64,000 nt of DNA, from positions 1-64,000 of the forward strand of contig JBLXEV010000002.1 in assembly GCA_048262715.1 (NCBI GenBank), written 5' to 3'. Position numbers and translations under genes: made by a program. The DNA comes from Albirhodobacter sp048262715. GTDB taxonomy: Bacteria > Pseudomonadota > Alphaproteobacteria > Rhodobacterales > Rhodobacteraceae. The first letter of the stretch is position 1, and every line of letters begins with the position of its first letter. The notes beneath the pieces were generated by a model. The model saw nothing but the letters and a program-made list of their open reading frames with translations. It ran no database searches and was not told where the DNA came from. Below, piece by piece: positions 24,159 to 33,760 of this stretch.

Positions 24159-26657
24159 ATGACAGATGCGAAATCCTTGAGCTTCGAGGTTCAGAATATC
24201 TCCTGCGCGTCCTGCGTGGGGCGGGTTGAAAAGACGCTCTCGGCCCTTGCGGGCGTGCAATCGGCGCAGGTGAACCTTGCCTCGGAAACCGCGACGATCC
24301 AAGTCGGCGCGGGGTTCGACGCGGGCGACGCCAGCGAGGCGCTGGCGAGTGCGGGCTATCCGGCACAGATCGAGACCTACCGCTTTGCCATTCAAAATAT
24401 GTCCTGCGCGTCTTGCGTGGGGCGGGTGGAGCGCGCCTTGGCAGCGATTGAGGGCGTGATCTCCGCCTCGGTCAATCTCGCGCAGGAAGAGGCGAGCGTG
24501 CGCGTGATCGGGGCCTCGGTCTCGCCTGCCGAGATTGCAGCGGTGGCCGCGCAGGCGGGTTATCCCGCCACCTTGATCACCGACCAGCGCAGCCAGCAGG
24601 GGACGGCGGATCGCAAGGCCGAGGAGGCCGCGCATCTCAAGCGGATGACATGGCTTGCCGCCGCCCTGACCTTGCCCGTGTTCATCCTCGAGATGGGCGG
24701 GCATATGGTGCCCGCTTTCCACCATTGGGTGATGGAGGCAATAGGGATGCGGCTGAGCTGGTCGATCCAATTCGGTCTGACGACGATTGTCCTCGCGTGG
24801 CCGGGCCGTCAGTTCTACCTCAAGGGCTTCCCCGCGCTGGTGAAGGGCGCGCCGGATATGAACTCACTCGTCGCGCTGGGCTCGGCGGCGGCATGGGGGT
24901 TTTCGACCGTGGCCCTGTTTGCCCCATCGCTTTTGCCTGAGGGCACGCGGGTGGTGTATTTCGAGGCGGCGGCAGTGATCGTGACACTGATCCTCTTGGG
25001 CCGCACCTTGGAGGCGCGCGCGAAAGGCCGCACCGGGCAGGCGATCCGCAAACTGATCGGGTTGCGCGCGAAAACAGCGCAGGTCGAGCGCGACGGCACG
25101 GTGGCGGAAATCCCCGTCGATGATATTGTGGCGGGCGATCTGATCCATGTGCGCCCGGGCGAGAAGATCGCCGTGGATGGGGTGGTGGTGAGCGGCCAAT
25201 CCTATGTCGATGAGAGCATGATCACCGGCGAGCCTGTTCCGGTGGAGAAAACAGCCGAGGCGGAGGTCGTGGGCGGCACCGTGAACGGGGCGGGGGCGAT
25301 TACCTTCCGTGCCACCAAGGTCGGCGGCGATACGATGCTGGCGCAGATCATCCGCATGGTGGAGGAGGCGCAGGGCACCAAGCTGCCGATTCAGGATCTG
25401 GTGAACCGGATCACGCTGTGGTTTGTGCCTGCGGTGATCGGCGCGGCGCTGGTGAGCTTTGCCGCATGGCTCCTCTTCGGCCCCGAACCCGCACTCAGCT
25501 TCGCACTGGTCGCAGGGGTTGCGGTGCTGATCATCGCTTGCCCCTGTGCGATGGGGCTGGCCACGCCGACCTCGATCATGGTCGGCACGGGCCGCGCGGC
25601 GGAGCTGGGTGTTTTGTTCCGGCGCGGCGATGCGCTGCAAGGGCTGGGCGATGTGCAGACGGTGGCCTTGGATAAGACCGGCACGCTGACGCAGGGCCGC
25701 CCCGAGCTGACGGATCTCGCCGTCATGGAGGGGTTCGCGCAAAGCGAGGTGCTGCGCCTTGTTGCCGCCGTGGAGGCGATGTCGGAGCACCCCATCGCGG
25801 CGGCGATTGTGCGCCGCGCGCAGGCTGACGGTTTGAGTGTGCCGCAGGCCGAGGGCTTCACCTCGATCACCGGATATGGCGCAAGCGCACAGGTGGAGGG
25901 CCGCACGGTCTTTGTCGGCGCGGCGCGGTTGATGGAGCGCGAGGGGATCTCGCTGGAGGGTCAGCGCGGCCGCGAGGCGCGTCTAGGGCAGGAGGGGAAA
26001 ACCCCGCTCTATGCCGCTATTGACGGGACGCTCGCGGCGGTCATCGCGGTTTCTGATCCGATCAAACCCAGCACTGCCGAGGCGATTGCGGCGCTGCATG
26101 ATCTGGGCCTGAAGGTGGCGATGATCACGGGGGATAACAAAGCCACCGCAAAAGCCATCGCTGCGACGCTCAAGATCGATACCGTGATCGCAGAGGTGCT
26201 GCCGGAGGGCAAAGTGACTGCGATCAAGCAATTGCAGCAAGGGGGGACCAAAGTCGCTTTCGTGGGGGACGGGATCAATGATGCGCCTGCGCTCGCGCAG
26301 GCCGATGTCGGTATCGCGATTGGCACGGGCACGGATGTGGCAATTGAGGCGGCGGATGTGGTGTTGATGTCGGGCGATCTCAAAGGGGTGGTGAATGCGC
26401 TGACCCTTTCGCGCGCGACGATGCGCAATATCCGGCAGAACCTGTTCTGGGCCTTCGGGTATAATGCCTTGCTGATCCCTGTCGCGGCAGGGGCGTTCTA
26501 TCCTCTGTTTGGCTGGATGCTCTCTCCGGCGATTGCGGCGGGGGCGATGGCGCTCTCCAGCGTATTCGTGCTGTCCAATGCCTTGCGCCTGCGCTGGGTT
26601 GCGCCCGCATTGGCGGAGACGACAAAGCCTCAAAGCGCGACAGGAGCGGTGAGATGA
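24159..26657 (+). CDS. copA: Copper-exporting P1B-type ATPase
   Basis: This 832-residue protein has two N-terminal heavy-metal-binding domains, each with a CxxC site (ISCASCVG near residue 14 and MSCASCVG near 82). The membrane CPC motif (IIACPCAMG near 460), DKTGT phosphorylation site, SEHP motif and GDGINDAPAL hinge follow in order. CPC together with the two CxxC domains indicates Cu(I) export from the cytoplasm. ATG 24159 follows GGTGGCG. The gene overlaps the regulator gene by ATGA, so both form one copper-responsive operon behind the CueR-type promoter. Confidence 0.97.
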   Translation: MTDAKSLSFEVQNISCASCVGRVEKTLSALAGVQSAQVNLASETATIQVGAGFDAGDASEALASAGYPAQIETYRFAIQNMSCASCVGRVERALAAIEGVISASVNLAQEEASVRVIGASVSPAEIAAVAAQAGYPATLITDQRSQQGTADRKAEEAAHLKRMTWLAAALTLPVFILEMGGHMVPAFHHWVMEAIGMRLSWSIQFGLTTIVLAWPGRQFYLKGFPALVKGAPDMNSLVALGSAAAWGFSTVALFAPSLLPEGTRVVYFEAAAVIVTLILLGRTLEARAKGRTGQAIRKLIGLRAKTAQVERDGTVAEIPVDDIVAGDLIHVRPGEKIAVDGVVVSGQSYVDESMITGEPVPVEKTAEAEVVGGTVNGAGAITFRATKVGGDTMLAQIIRMVEEAQGTKLPIQDLVNRITLWFVPAVIGAALVSFAAWLLFGPEPALSFALVAGVAVLIIACPCAMGLATPTSIMVGTGRAAELGVLFRRGDALQGLGDVQTVALDKTGTLTQGRPELTDLAVMEGFAQSEVLRLVAAVEAMSEHPIAAAIVRRAQADGLSVPQAEGFTSITGYGASAQVEGRTVFVGAARLMEREGISLEGQRGREARLGQEGKTPLYAAIDGTLAAVIAVSDPIKPSTAEAIAALHDLGLKVAMITGDNKATAKAIAATLKIDTVIAEVLPEGKVTAIKQLQQGGTKVAFVGDGINDAPALAQADVGIAIGTGTDVAIEAADVVLMSGDLKGVVNALTLSRATMRNIRQNLFWAFGYNALLIPVAAGAFYPLFGWMLSPAIAAGAMALSSVFVLSNALRLRWVAPALAETTKPQSATGAVR

Positions 26658-27061
26658 ATATCGGAGATGTTGCGAAACGCGCCGATCTGCCCGCCAAGAC
26701 GATCCGCTATTATGAGGAGATCGGCCTTGTGACCCCGCTGCGCGACGCCAATGGCTATCGCAGCTTCCGCGAGAGCGATATCCATCGGCTCGCCTTCATC
26801 GGGCGGGCACGGGCGCTGGGCTTCACCATCGAGGAATGCCGCAGGCTGCTTGCGCTGTGGGGCGATCAGGATCGCAGCAGCGCCGATGTGCGGGAGATTG
26901 CGCGCGAGCATCTGGTGGAGATCGAGCGCAAGATCGCGGATCTGCAAGCGATCCGTGAGACACTGACCCATCTCGTCGCGACCTGCGCGGGCGATGATCG
27001 CCCCGATTGCCCGATCTTGGCGCGGTTGGAGGCGAGCCCGCGCGCGGACCCCTCCGCCTAG
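26654..27061 (+). CDS. cueR: Cu(I)-responsive MerR-family regulator
   Basis: This 135-residue protein has the MerR helix-turn-helix (IGDVAKRADLPAKTIRYYEE), a dimerisation helix, and a C-terminal metal loop CAGDDRPDC with the two cysteines that bind Cu(I) in CueR/HmrR. It is translationally coupled to copA through ATGA and presumably acts on the dyad promoter upstream of copA, so it is autoregulated. Confidence 0.93.
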   Translation: MNIGDVAKRADLPAKTIRYYEEIGLVTPLRDANGYRSFRESDIHRLAFIGRARALGFTIEECRRLLALWGDQDRSSADVREIAREHLVEIERKIADLQAIRETLTHLVATCAGDDRPDCPILARLEASPRADPSA

Positions 27062-27776
27062 GCCGATCTTGCAATGCGCCTCGCCGGTGTCGCCTGTGCT
27101 CCGATGGTAAGCGGGGGCGGCGGGAGCTTGTTGCGGCGTCAAATTGGCGCGGCTCGGAGAGGGGGCAGCGCGTGGGCGTTGGCGCGAAAAAGCCCCCACG
27201 CGCGCCTGAAAACGGGGCCTTGGCAATGGGTGCTGAGATCGGGGTGAGGCCTGATTTTGATTCCGATGAAGGGCTGATTAATCCTTATGGGCGTTTGTAT
27301 CTTATCGCGAATCAACCCTTGCGTGTGTTAATGTTTTCTCATCGTTGACGTCTGGCTGGCGAAAGTATGCGTCTTGCCCGCTATGTCTTCTATCTATTTG
27401 AATAATATATGTAATGTAGATTCTCTTGGCCGGAAACCTGCCCATTTCAGCCGGTTTTGCCTAAAAATGCCGCTTTTTCCGATATGGAAACGGTGAATTT
27501 CTACAAATCCGGAGTTTCGGCGCGGATCGCCTATCTCATGGCGTTTTTCGCTCTCTCCTACCGCAGCTATGTTATTGATATATATAAATTGTATCAATTA
27601 TGACATTGAATTAACTCAATAAATTGTACGCGTGTGCAAAGCGTCAAAGTTTCGTGTTTTCGTGACGGCGCAACTTATGAGTGTAGACAGCTTGTCGCAC
27701 ATTCTGTTTAATGAAGTTTGTATCGAGTTATATGTTCTTATGGTTGCATACTTTGGTCGTGTCCAAGGAGCCTATT
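27062..27776. other. Intergenic region, AT-rich second half
   Basis: The first 230 bp are ordinary GC-rich sequence. From about 27290 to 27770 the sequence is AT-rich and presumably holds the promoter of the Hint-domain gene. No gene, RNA or clear operator is seen. Confidence 0.5.
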
Positions 27777-29009
27777 ATGACTCAACGCATCAAGCCGATC
27801 GACATCTATGAGAACCAAGGCAGCTTGCTTGCGCTTGGGCCGTCTCAGGTCTTGGCTTTTTCGGATTTTGGCACCGCGACCTCGACAGATATTTCCTATG
27901 ACGATTCCACGCCGAACGACGGCAATTGGGATGCGGGCGAGGCGGCAACCATTGATGGAACATCGGCGACATTGCTCGGAACGGGCGAGGCCTATGCAGG
28001 GGTGAAAGTCACCCTTCTGGGCATTGAACTTGCGGATATCCAACTCAGCACGCCGGTGAATGTCGCGGTGCTGAGCAGCGGCGGTGTTCAATACCTGCGG
28101 TTTTACAATAGCGATGGCACCGAGGCAGATCCTGCGGCGCTGCTTGATAGCTTGGCTTCCGATCTCGTGACGGCGCTGGGCGGGTCTTTCGGCCCTCTGC
28201 TGCAACCGCTCGTGGATGCGATCCTTGTCGATCCGCTCACCTTCTTGGAAAATAACGCGCTGCTGACGATGGATCTGACCGCCGGTGGCGCGGTCTCCTT
28301 CGTGCCGTGTTTTGCGGCTGGAACGATGATCATGACACGGCGCGGCGAAGTGGCTGTTGAGGATCTGACACTCGATGACCACCTGTTGACGCTGGATCAC
28401 GGCTTCCGCCCGATCCGGTGGATCGGCAATCGGTATCTGTCGTCCCGCCAGCTTTCCGCAGCGCCGAACCTGCGTCCGATCCGGATTCGCGAAGGGGCGC
28501 TCGGCGATGGGCTGCCGTGTCGCGATCTGATTATCTCGCCGCAACATCGGTGCCTGATCCGGTCCGCCATCGCGGAGCGGGTGACGGGCAAGCGCGAGGT
28601 TCTGGCGGCTGCGAAACAGCTTGTCGGGCTGGCTGGGATCGAGGTGATCGAGGATGATCAGCCCGTGACCTATTACCATATTCTGTTGGGCGCGCATGAG
28701 TTGATCATGTCAAATGGCGCGCTGACGGAATCCTTCTACCCTGGGCCGATGGCGATGAAAGGAATTTCGTCCGAGGACCGGATGGAGATCATGACCCTCT
28801 TCCCCGAGATGTATACCGCGAGCGTCGATATTGTCATGCCGCCCGCGCGGTTGCTCGCGAAAGGGACCGCCGCGCGCGCGATTGCAGCGCGTTGTGCGAA
28901 GAACACGAGGCCGCTCATTGAGGCCCGCACCTATGTTGCGCAACGCGACATTCGGGAAGGCCCAATGCGCCTGAGCAAAGGGGAGGGCAGGTCGATACTA
29001 CAGAACTAA
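27777..29009 (+). CDS. Hint-domain (hedgehog/intein-type) protein
   Basis: From ATG 27777, with AAGGAG at good spacing, this encodes 410 residues. The first 165 residues form an Asp/Gly/Thr-rich beta-type domain without a signal peptide. A Hint module follows: CFAAGTMIMTRRGEVAVEDL with the catalytic Cys near residue 175, then LDHGFRPIRWIG, and the later DLIISPQHRCLI and YYHILLGAHELIMSNG segments. Such proteins are abundant in Rhodobacterales and many are thought to be type I secretion substrates, which would fit the missing signal peptide. A distinct self-splicing reaction is unlikely because the C-terminal extein is absent; self-cleavage is possible. Confidence 0.85.
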   Translation: MTQRIKPIDIYENQGSLLALGPSQVLAFSDFGTATSTDISYDDSTPNDGNWDAGEAATIDGTSATLLGTGEAYAGVKVTLLGIELADIQLSTPVNVAVLSSGGVQYLRFYNSDGTEADPAALLDSLASDLVTALGGSFGPLLQPLVDAILVDPLTFLENNALLTMDLTAGGAVSFVPCFAAGTMIMTRRGEVAVEDLTLDDHLLTLDHGFRPIRWIGNRYLSSRQLSAAPNLRPIRIREGALGDGLPCRDLIISPQHRCLIRSAIAERVTGKREVLAAAKQLVGLAGIEVIEDDQPVTYYHILLGAHELIMSNGALTESFYPGPMAMKGISSEDRMEIMTLFPEMYTASVDIVMPPARLLAKGTAARAIAARCAKNTRPLIEARTYVAQRDIREGPMRLSKGEGRSILQN

Positions 29010-29847
29010 GAAGAGGCTGGGCCTGAGACGGCGCGAGATGACCGGGCGAGTGGGCCACACACCACTACTTGCCACAGATCTTTCCCGCCAGATTACGCTC
29101 GGTATCCCCTATGGCTGACGTTCGCGTCGGCACATTGGCAGACTGACCGACGCAAATCGGTCCCCCAGGTGAGAGCAATCTCACACGACTGTCTACCCCG
29201 AGCTGCGCCGTTCCTCATGCGAGCGGAACTCGGTAGATCCCCTGACTGGCCGATCCAGCGGTATACTCGCCTTTGCCAACCCCACATTGGCCCGCGAGAC
29301 TGCAAGATCGCCACACCTTGCAACGGCCCGCCGAAAGGCGTGGCCGTTGTTTTTCTTTGGGAAATGCATCTGAGGCTGACGTTGCTGCGATGGCTCATGT
29401 GACTGCCTTGTGGAAACGAACTGCCTTGATTGAACGCGCGAGGCCCGCGGCAGGCTGCGCAGCGTGGCCTCACCCCCTTGCGTGCGCAGTGGTATCGCTC
29501 CGCAAGGTTTGGATGAAGAGCGTAAGCGACCGCGTCATCCAATCGCTTGGGTCACCGTCGGGTTGCCACTCCGGAAAATACCCAGCGATATACCCCGCGC
29601 CAGCCCGTAAACGGTTGCGCGGCACGAAAGAAGCACCGCAGCCGGGTCCAGATCTTGCCGCATCTGCCCTGTTTTCCGCGCCGGCGGCGCGCTCATCGTG
29701 GCACGGTTCGGCCATTGCCCCAGTGCCCCATTGCCCCAGTGCGACCGGCGAGCATGTCATTGGTATTTTGCTCGCGGATGATACCCACCAACCCATGCTT
29801 ATTGAGGGCAAGCCCGTCACGGCGTTGATCAAGGTTACGACGACGCG
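29010..29847. other. 838-bp stretch without a supported gene
   Basis: Open frames on both strands here have poor composition and no recognised domain. The only feature I can support is the hairpin at 29322-29352. The region may be a decayed gene or remnant of a mobile element, but nothing identifies it. Confidence 0.5.
29322..29352 (+). terminator. Terminator-like hairpin in gene-free stretch
   Basis: AACGGCCCGCC, loop GAAA, GGCGTGGCCGTT, then GTTTTT. The stem pairs fully except for one internal C/T mismatch. No gene that it would serve is recognised just upstream. Confidence 0.65.
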
Positions 29848-31116
29848 CTAGGGGGCGAGGGCCTGCGTCACGGGGCTGGTCTCCCCCGCGAATAGATCGG
29901 CAAGGAGATGGCCGGTTGTGGGGCCAAGGGTCAGGCCCTGATGGCCGTGGCCGAAGTTGAACCAGAGGCCTTTCGGGGCAGGGGCGCCGCGTTGTGCGGG
30001 CGCGCGCCCGACCATCGGCAGCATCCGTGGCAAGCAGGGACGATGGCCGATCCAGGGGTCTTGCTGCGGTGTCTCGGCGCTAAAATCGATCAACTCGCCC
30101 GCCGCTTTTCGGCCCTTCCGGAGTTGATGCAGATCGGCGGGCGCATCGCGCCGCACCAGTTCCGCGCCAGTGGTGATCCGCAGACCTGCCGCCATGGAGG
30201 ACAGCACAATCCCGTTTTGCGCATCCAGATAGGGGCGCGAGAGCGGCTCCGCCGTTCGGTAATGCTGATGATAGCCGCGCTTCCAGATCATCGGGATTGT
30301 ATACCCCATCGGGCGCAGCAGATCGGGCGACCATGGCCCCAAGGCCACCACCGCATCCGATCCGTGCACGGGGCCGATCTCGGTCTGCACCTGCCAGCCC
30401 GCGCCCTGCAGCCGCAGCGTTGCCGCATCGCCCTTCACAAGGGACCCGCCGCGCGCGGTGAACAGATCGGCATAGGCGGCGGTGAGGGCTGCGGGATCGG
30501 ATGTGCTCCAGCTCTCGGGCCAGATAACGGCCCCCGCCATGTTCTGCGGGCGGGTGAAGGCGGTTTCCGCACGCGTGAGCTCAGCGCCGTTCAACAGGTG
30601 CAGGGCCAACCCGTAGCGCGCCTGCAAACGCTCGGCTTTTGCCGTCGCTTTTTCAAACGCCTCGGGCGTCCGGTAGATCTCGCCAAGGCCCGTGCTGCGC
30701 ACCAGCTCCCCGCAACTCGCGGCAGCGATATAGGCGGCGTGATCACTCACGCTGCGGGCGATCATCTGCGCGTAAACCTGGGAGACCTGCGCATGGTTCT
30801 GCGGCGCAGAGGCTTTGAAATACGCCCAAAGCGCAGGGGCGAGCGCAGGCAGATCGCACAGATGCCAGCGCAGATCATTGCCCGCGCCCATTGCGTAGCG
30901 CGTCAATGTGGCGAGATCGCGCGGCATCGCATAGGGCTCCATCGCTTCGCCCTGTAGAACCCCCGCATTCCCAAGGCTGGTCTCGCGCCCCGCTAAGGCG
31001 TGGCGCTCCACCACCGTCACCGCATGGCCGCGCGCTTGCAGGGCGAGGGCAGAGCCGATGCCGACCATCCCCGCGCCGAGCACGATGACATCTGAGGGGG
31101 GGCGGTGCGCGGTCAT
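29848..31116 (-). CDS. DAO-family FAD-dependent oxidoreductase (D-amino acid dehydrogenase-like)
   Basis: From ATG 31116, with AGGACG upstream, this encodes 422 residues. The N-terminal dinucleotide-binding motif VIVLGAGMVGIGSALALQ is followed by VVERHALAGRETSLGNAG, typical of DadA-like enzymes, and the C-terminal GHGHQGLTLGPTTG segment closes the FAD site. The family oxidises amines such as D-amino acids or related substrates; which one cannot be told. It is a single gene with no operon partner. Confidence 0.85.
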   Translation of the reverse strand: MTAHRPPSDVIVLGAGMVGIGSALALQARGHAVTVVERHALAGRETSLGNAGVLQGEAMEPYAMPRDLATLTRYAMGAGNDLRWHLCDLPALAPALWAYFKASAPQNHAQVSQVYAQMIARSVSDHAAYIAAASCGELVRSTGLGEIYRTPEAFEKATAKAERLQARYGLALHLLNGAELTRAETAFTRPQNMAGAVIWPESWSTSDPAALTAAYADLFTARGGSLVKGDAATLRLQGAGWQVQTEIGPVHGSDAVVALGPWSPDLLRPMGYTIPMIWKRGYHQHYRTAEPLSRPYLDAQNGIVLSSMAAGLRITTGAELVRRDAPADLHQLRKGRKAAGELIDFSAETPQQDPWIGHRPCLPRMLPMVGRAPAQRGAPAPKGLWFNFGHGHQGLTLGPTTGHLLADLFAGETSPVTQALAP

Positions 31117-31554
31117 CGGTTTTGCGTCCTGCAAGGGGCGGGCCGCGTCTCAGATGGATCGCTTGCCGCGTGACGGAATGCGCCTGCAAGGGCGGCTGGG
31201 GCGCCACTTGCGGACGCGTGGCGGCGCAGCGCAAACGGGGCCATTTCTGGGGCGGACATCACTGTGCTTTCTCCTGGCGCTCGCGTTCCACGAAGAGCTA
31301 GCAGATCAATCGGGCCTCAGAAACCCTCCGCTTCGCGGCAGCGGCGGCGCGTGCCGCAAGGCGGCGGGATTTGGCCCGTTCGCGCGCATGGCGCGAGAGT
31401 GGCCGCCTGTTGGAATCTCCAAGCTGCATTCATGAAAAAAACAATTATTATCAGTAATTTGTGTGGTTGTGTTGAGAATTGGAATGATTGATCTCTTCCA
31501 ATGTCGTAGAGACTGGCGATTAGAATGATCCTGTGAAGATATTCATGCAATATA

Positions 31555-31583
31555 TTGACTTTAAATGATAATGCATCATTTTT
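31555..31583 (+). promoter_or_regulatory. Possible promoter overlapped by a 19-bp dyad
   Basis: TTGACT at 31555-31560 could be a -35 element. The inverted repeat AAATGAT-aatgca-TCATTT (31563-31581) covers the place where a spacer would lie. Its form resembles operators of Fur-superfamily or similar dimeric repressors, but the regulator is not identified. It lies about 170 bp before queC in an AT-rich stretch. Confidence 0.35.
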
Positions 31584-31708
31584 GATGTCCGCTCTGCGCG
31601 CAGCGCACCGCTATCCCTTCGGCCGTATTTCGCCCGTTTCCCGCCTTTGACATCTCGCCAAACGCCTACGGGCTTGGCATTCGCGCGCGGATCGACTACC
31701 CCGCGCGC

Positions 31709-31745
31709 ACCGGTCGCAGCCTTACCCGGTTACCAAAACAAGGGA
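31709..31745 (+). promoter_or_regulatory. preQ1-I riboswitch controlling queC translation
   Basis: The P1 stem ACCGG (31709-31713) pairs with CCGGT (31726-31730). The loop TCGCAGCCTTAC carries CCTT (31720-31723), which can pair with AAGG (31740-31743) in the A-rich tail TACCAAAACAAGGG, forming the H-type pseudoknot of the class I preQ1 riboswitch. The paired AAGGGA is also the ribosome binding site, six bases before the queC start. Ligand binding would therefore hide it and shut off translation when preQ1 is plentiful, as fits genes for preQ0/preQ1 synthesis. Confidence 0.88.
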
Positions 31746-31751
31746 CCAAAC

Positions 31752-32480
31752 ATGAAAACCACAGTTATCTGCTCCGGCGGATTGGATTCCGTTTCGCTCG
31801 CCCATATGGTCGCGCGCGAACATACCCTCACCCGCCTTGTCTCCTTCGACTACGGCCAGCGTCACCGCAAGGAGCTGGACTTTGCGGCGCTTTGTGCCGC
31901 GCGCCTGAACGTGCCGCATCAGATCATCGATATGCGCGGGGTTGGCGCGGCGCTGACAGGATCGGCGCTCACCTCTGATATCGACGTGCCCGACGGGCAT
32001 TACGAGGAAGAGACGATGCGCGTCACCGTCGTGCCCAACCGCAATGCTATCATGCTGACGATTGCCTTTGGCGTGGCCGCGGCGGCAGGGGATGATGCGG
32101 TGGCGGCGGCCGTGCATGGCGGCGATCACTTCATCTACCCCGATTGCCGCCCCGCCTTCACCGACAGTTTCGAGGCGATGCAGCGCGCGGCACTTGATGG
32201 CTATGCGGATGTCTCGCTCTTTGTGCCTTTCGTGCATCGCTCAAAGGCGGATATCGTTGTGGCGGGGGCAAAATACGGCACGCCCTTTGCGCAAACATGG
32301 TCGTGCTATAAGGGCGGCGCGCAGCACTGCGGGCGCTGCGGCACCTGCGTGGAGCGGCGCGAGGCGTTCGATATCGCAGGCGTCGAAGACCCGACCATTT
32401 ACGCCGATGACAGCTTCTGGCGCGAGGCGATTGTGCGCAAGGCCGCGGATGGGGCCGCCGCTGATCGGGAGGGGCGCTGA
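31752..32480 (+). CDS. queC: 7-cyano-7-deazaguanine (preQ0) synthase
   Basis: From ATG 31752 this encodes 242 residues. The N-terminal ICSGGLDSVSLAH is the PP-loop ATP-binding motif. The C-terminal SCYKGG...HCGRCGTC segment supplies the zinc-binding cysteines of QueC. The enzyme converts 7-carboxy-7-deazaguanine to preQ0 using ATP and ammonia, in queuosine synthesis. The start codon lies just behind the riboswitch. Its stop overlaps the next start as TGATG. Confidence 0.97.
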   Translation: MKTTVICSGGLDSVSLAHMVAREHTLTRLVSFDYGQRHRKELDFAALCAARLNVPHQIIDMRGVGAALTGSALTSDIDVPDGHYEEETMRVTVVPNRNAIMLTIAFGVAAAAGDDAVAAAVHGGDHFIYPDCRPAFTDSFEAMQRAALDGYADVSLFVPFVHRSKADIVVAGAKYGTPFAQTWSCYKGGAQHCGRCGTCVERREAFDIAGVEDPTIYADDSFWREAIVRKAADGAAADREGR

Positions 32481-32836
32481 TGTTCCGCATCTCGAAAGAG
32501 TTCCACTTCTCCGCCTCGCACCAGCTTTTGCACCTGCCCGCAGATCACCAATGCCACCGGATGCACGGCCATAACTATGTGGTGGTGGTGGAGCTGGCCG
32601 CGCCGACCTTGAATTCCGACGGGTTCGTGCGCGATTATCACGATCTGGGCGCGCTGAAATCCTATCTTGATGACAAGCTTGATCACCGCCACCTCAACGA
32701 GACCTTGGGCGATGATTGCGTGACGGCGGAGCAAATCGCCAAGCATCTATATGAGTGGTGCCATGCCCGCTGGCCGGAGACGGTGGCGGTAAAAGTCAGT
32801 GAGACGCCAAAGACTTGGGCGGAGTATCGTCCTTGA
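32480..32836 (+). CDS. queD: 6-carboxy-5,6,7,8-tetrahydropterin synthase
   Basis: This 118-residue protein of the PTPS/QueD family has zinc ligands FSASHQ and HRMHGHNY near residues 8-34, the catalytic Cys (QCHRMH) and a DHRHLNE segment near residue 72. It turns dihydroneopterin triphosphate into 6-carboxytetrahydropterin, the step before QueE. It is coupled to queC by TGATG and to queE by TTGA. Confidence 0.96.
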   Translation: MFRISKEFHFSASHQLLHLPADHQCHRMHGHNYVVVVELAAPTLNSDGFVRDYHDLGALKSYLDDKLDHRHLNETLGDDCVTAEQIAKHLYEWCHARWPETVAVKVSETPKTWAEYRP

Positions 32837-33564
32837 GCGCGGGGGCTGTTGAGACGTCCCGCCGGCTGCGCATCGCGGAGATCTTTGGCCCGACGATCCA
32901 AGGCGAGGGCGCGCTGATTGGCGAGCCGACAGTCTTCGTGCGGGCGGGGGGCTGCGATTACCGCTGCGTGTGGTGCGATAGTTTGCACGCGGTGGAGTCC
33001 GCCTACCGCGAGAGCTGGGTGCCGATGCAAACGGCAGAGGTCTGGGGCGAGGTGGAGCGGCTCTCGGGTGGCGTCCCGCTGACGGTTTCGCTGTCAGGCG
33101 GCAATCCGGCGATCCAGAATTTCGGGCCGTTGATCGCGATGGGCAAGGCGAAGGGCTATCGCTTTGCCTGCGAGACCCAAGGCTCTATCGCGCAGGGCTG
33201 GTTCGCGGCGCTGGATCTTTTGGTGCTGAGCCCGAAGCCAACTTCGAGCGGCGAGCGGGTCGATTGGGCGGGGTTTGACGCTTGCCTTGCGGCGGCGGGG
33301 GATGCGCGCGCTGTTCTCAAGATCGTGGTGTTTGATGATACCGATTATGCTTGGGCGCAGGGCGTGGCCGCGCGCTATCCTGATCTGACGCTCTACCTCC
33401 AACCGGGCAATGCGCAGGTTGATCCCGATGTGGCGGTCGATCTGCAAGCGCTCTCGGATCGACTACTCTGGTTGGTGGAGAAGGTGACGCAGGATCGCTG
33501 GTTCCGGCCGCGGGTGCTGCCGCAGCTCCATGTGTTCTTGTGGGGGAATAAGCGCGGCGTGTGA
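32833..33564 (+). CDS. queE: 7-carboxy-7-deazaguanine synthase (radical SAM)
   Basis: From TTG 32833, which overlaps the queD stop as TTGA, this encodes 243 residues. IAEIFGPTIQGEGALIG is the QueE substrate-binding start, and GGCDYRCVWCDS gives the CxxxCxxC cluster-binding motif of radical SAM enzymes. It makes 7-carboxy-7-deazaguanine from 6-carboxytetrahydropterin and works between QueD and QueC. The frame extends 18 bp further upstream, but the coupled TTG is the likely start. Confidence 0.95.
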   Translation: MSAGAVETSRRLRIAEIFGPTIQGEGALIGEPTVFVRAGGCDYRCVWCDSLHAVESAYRESWVPMQTAEVWGEVERLSGGVPLTVSLSGGNPAIQNFGPLIAMGKAKGYRFACETQGSIAQGWFAALDLLVLSPKPTSSGERVDWAGFDACLAAAGDARAVLKIVVFDDTDYAWAQGVAARYPDLTLYLQPGNAQVDPDVAVDLQALSDRLLWLVEKVTQDRWFRPRVLPQLHVFLWGNKRGV

Positions 33565-33609
33565 GCGGCTTTGGGCGAGAGGCTTAGTCGCAATGCTCTG
33601 CCACATAAA

Positions 33610-33647
33610 AAATCGCGCGCCCTGGTGTGGCAGAGGGCGCGCGATTT
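33610..33647 (+). terminator. Strong hairpin terminator after queE
   Basis: AAATCGCGCGCCCT pairs perfectly with AGGGCGCGCGATTT across a 10-base loop. A-run before and T-run after the stem suit termination in either direction: queE on the plus strand and the lipoprotein gene on the minus strand. Confidence 0.85.
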
Positions 33648-33760
33648 CAGACAATTACGCCCCTCGGGCGGAGTGAGGGAAGCTCACAATCCGAGAGACT
33701 TGTCTTGAGGGGGTGCGAGGGGCCGCACCTGTTGCAGGGGCCCCTCGCAAACCTATGTGC

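Larger units (their letters stand above)
31117..31751. other. Region upstream of queC
   Basis: About 630 bp separate the oxidoreductase gene from queC. The part at 31420-31590 is AT-rich and contains the dyad at 31563-31581; the riboswitch occupies the last 43 bp. A 19-codon frame at 31432 is seen but has no further support. Confidence 0.5.

Noticed and set aside
29010..29847. Possible transposase remnant
   Set aside because: I looked for recognisable transposase motifs on both strands and for terminal inverted repeats, and found none.
31431..31491. Short leader-peptide-like frame upstream of queC
   Set aside because: Nineteen codons in AT-rich DNA with no linked attenuator structure; the riboswitch already explains leader control.
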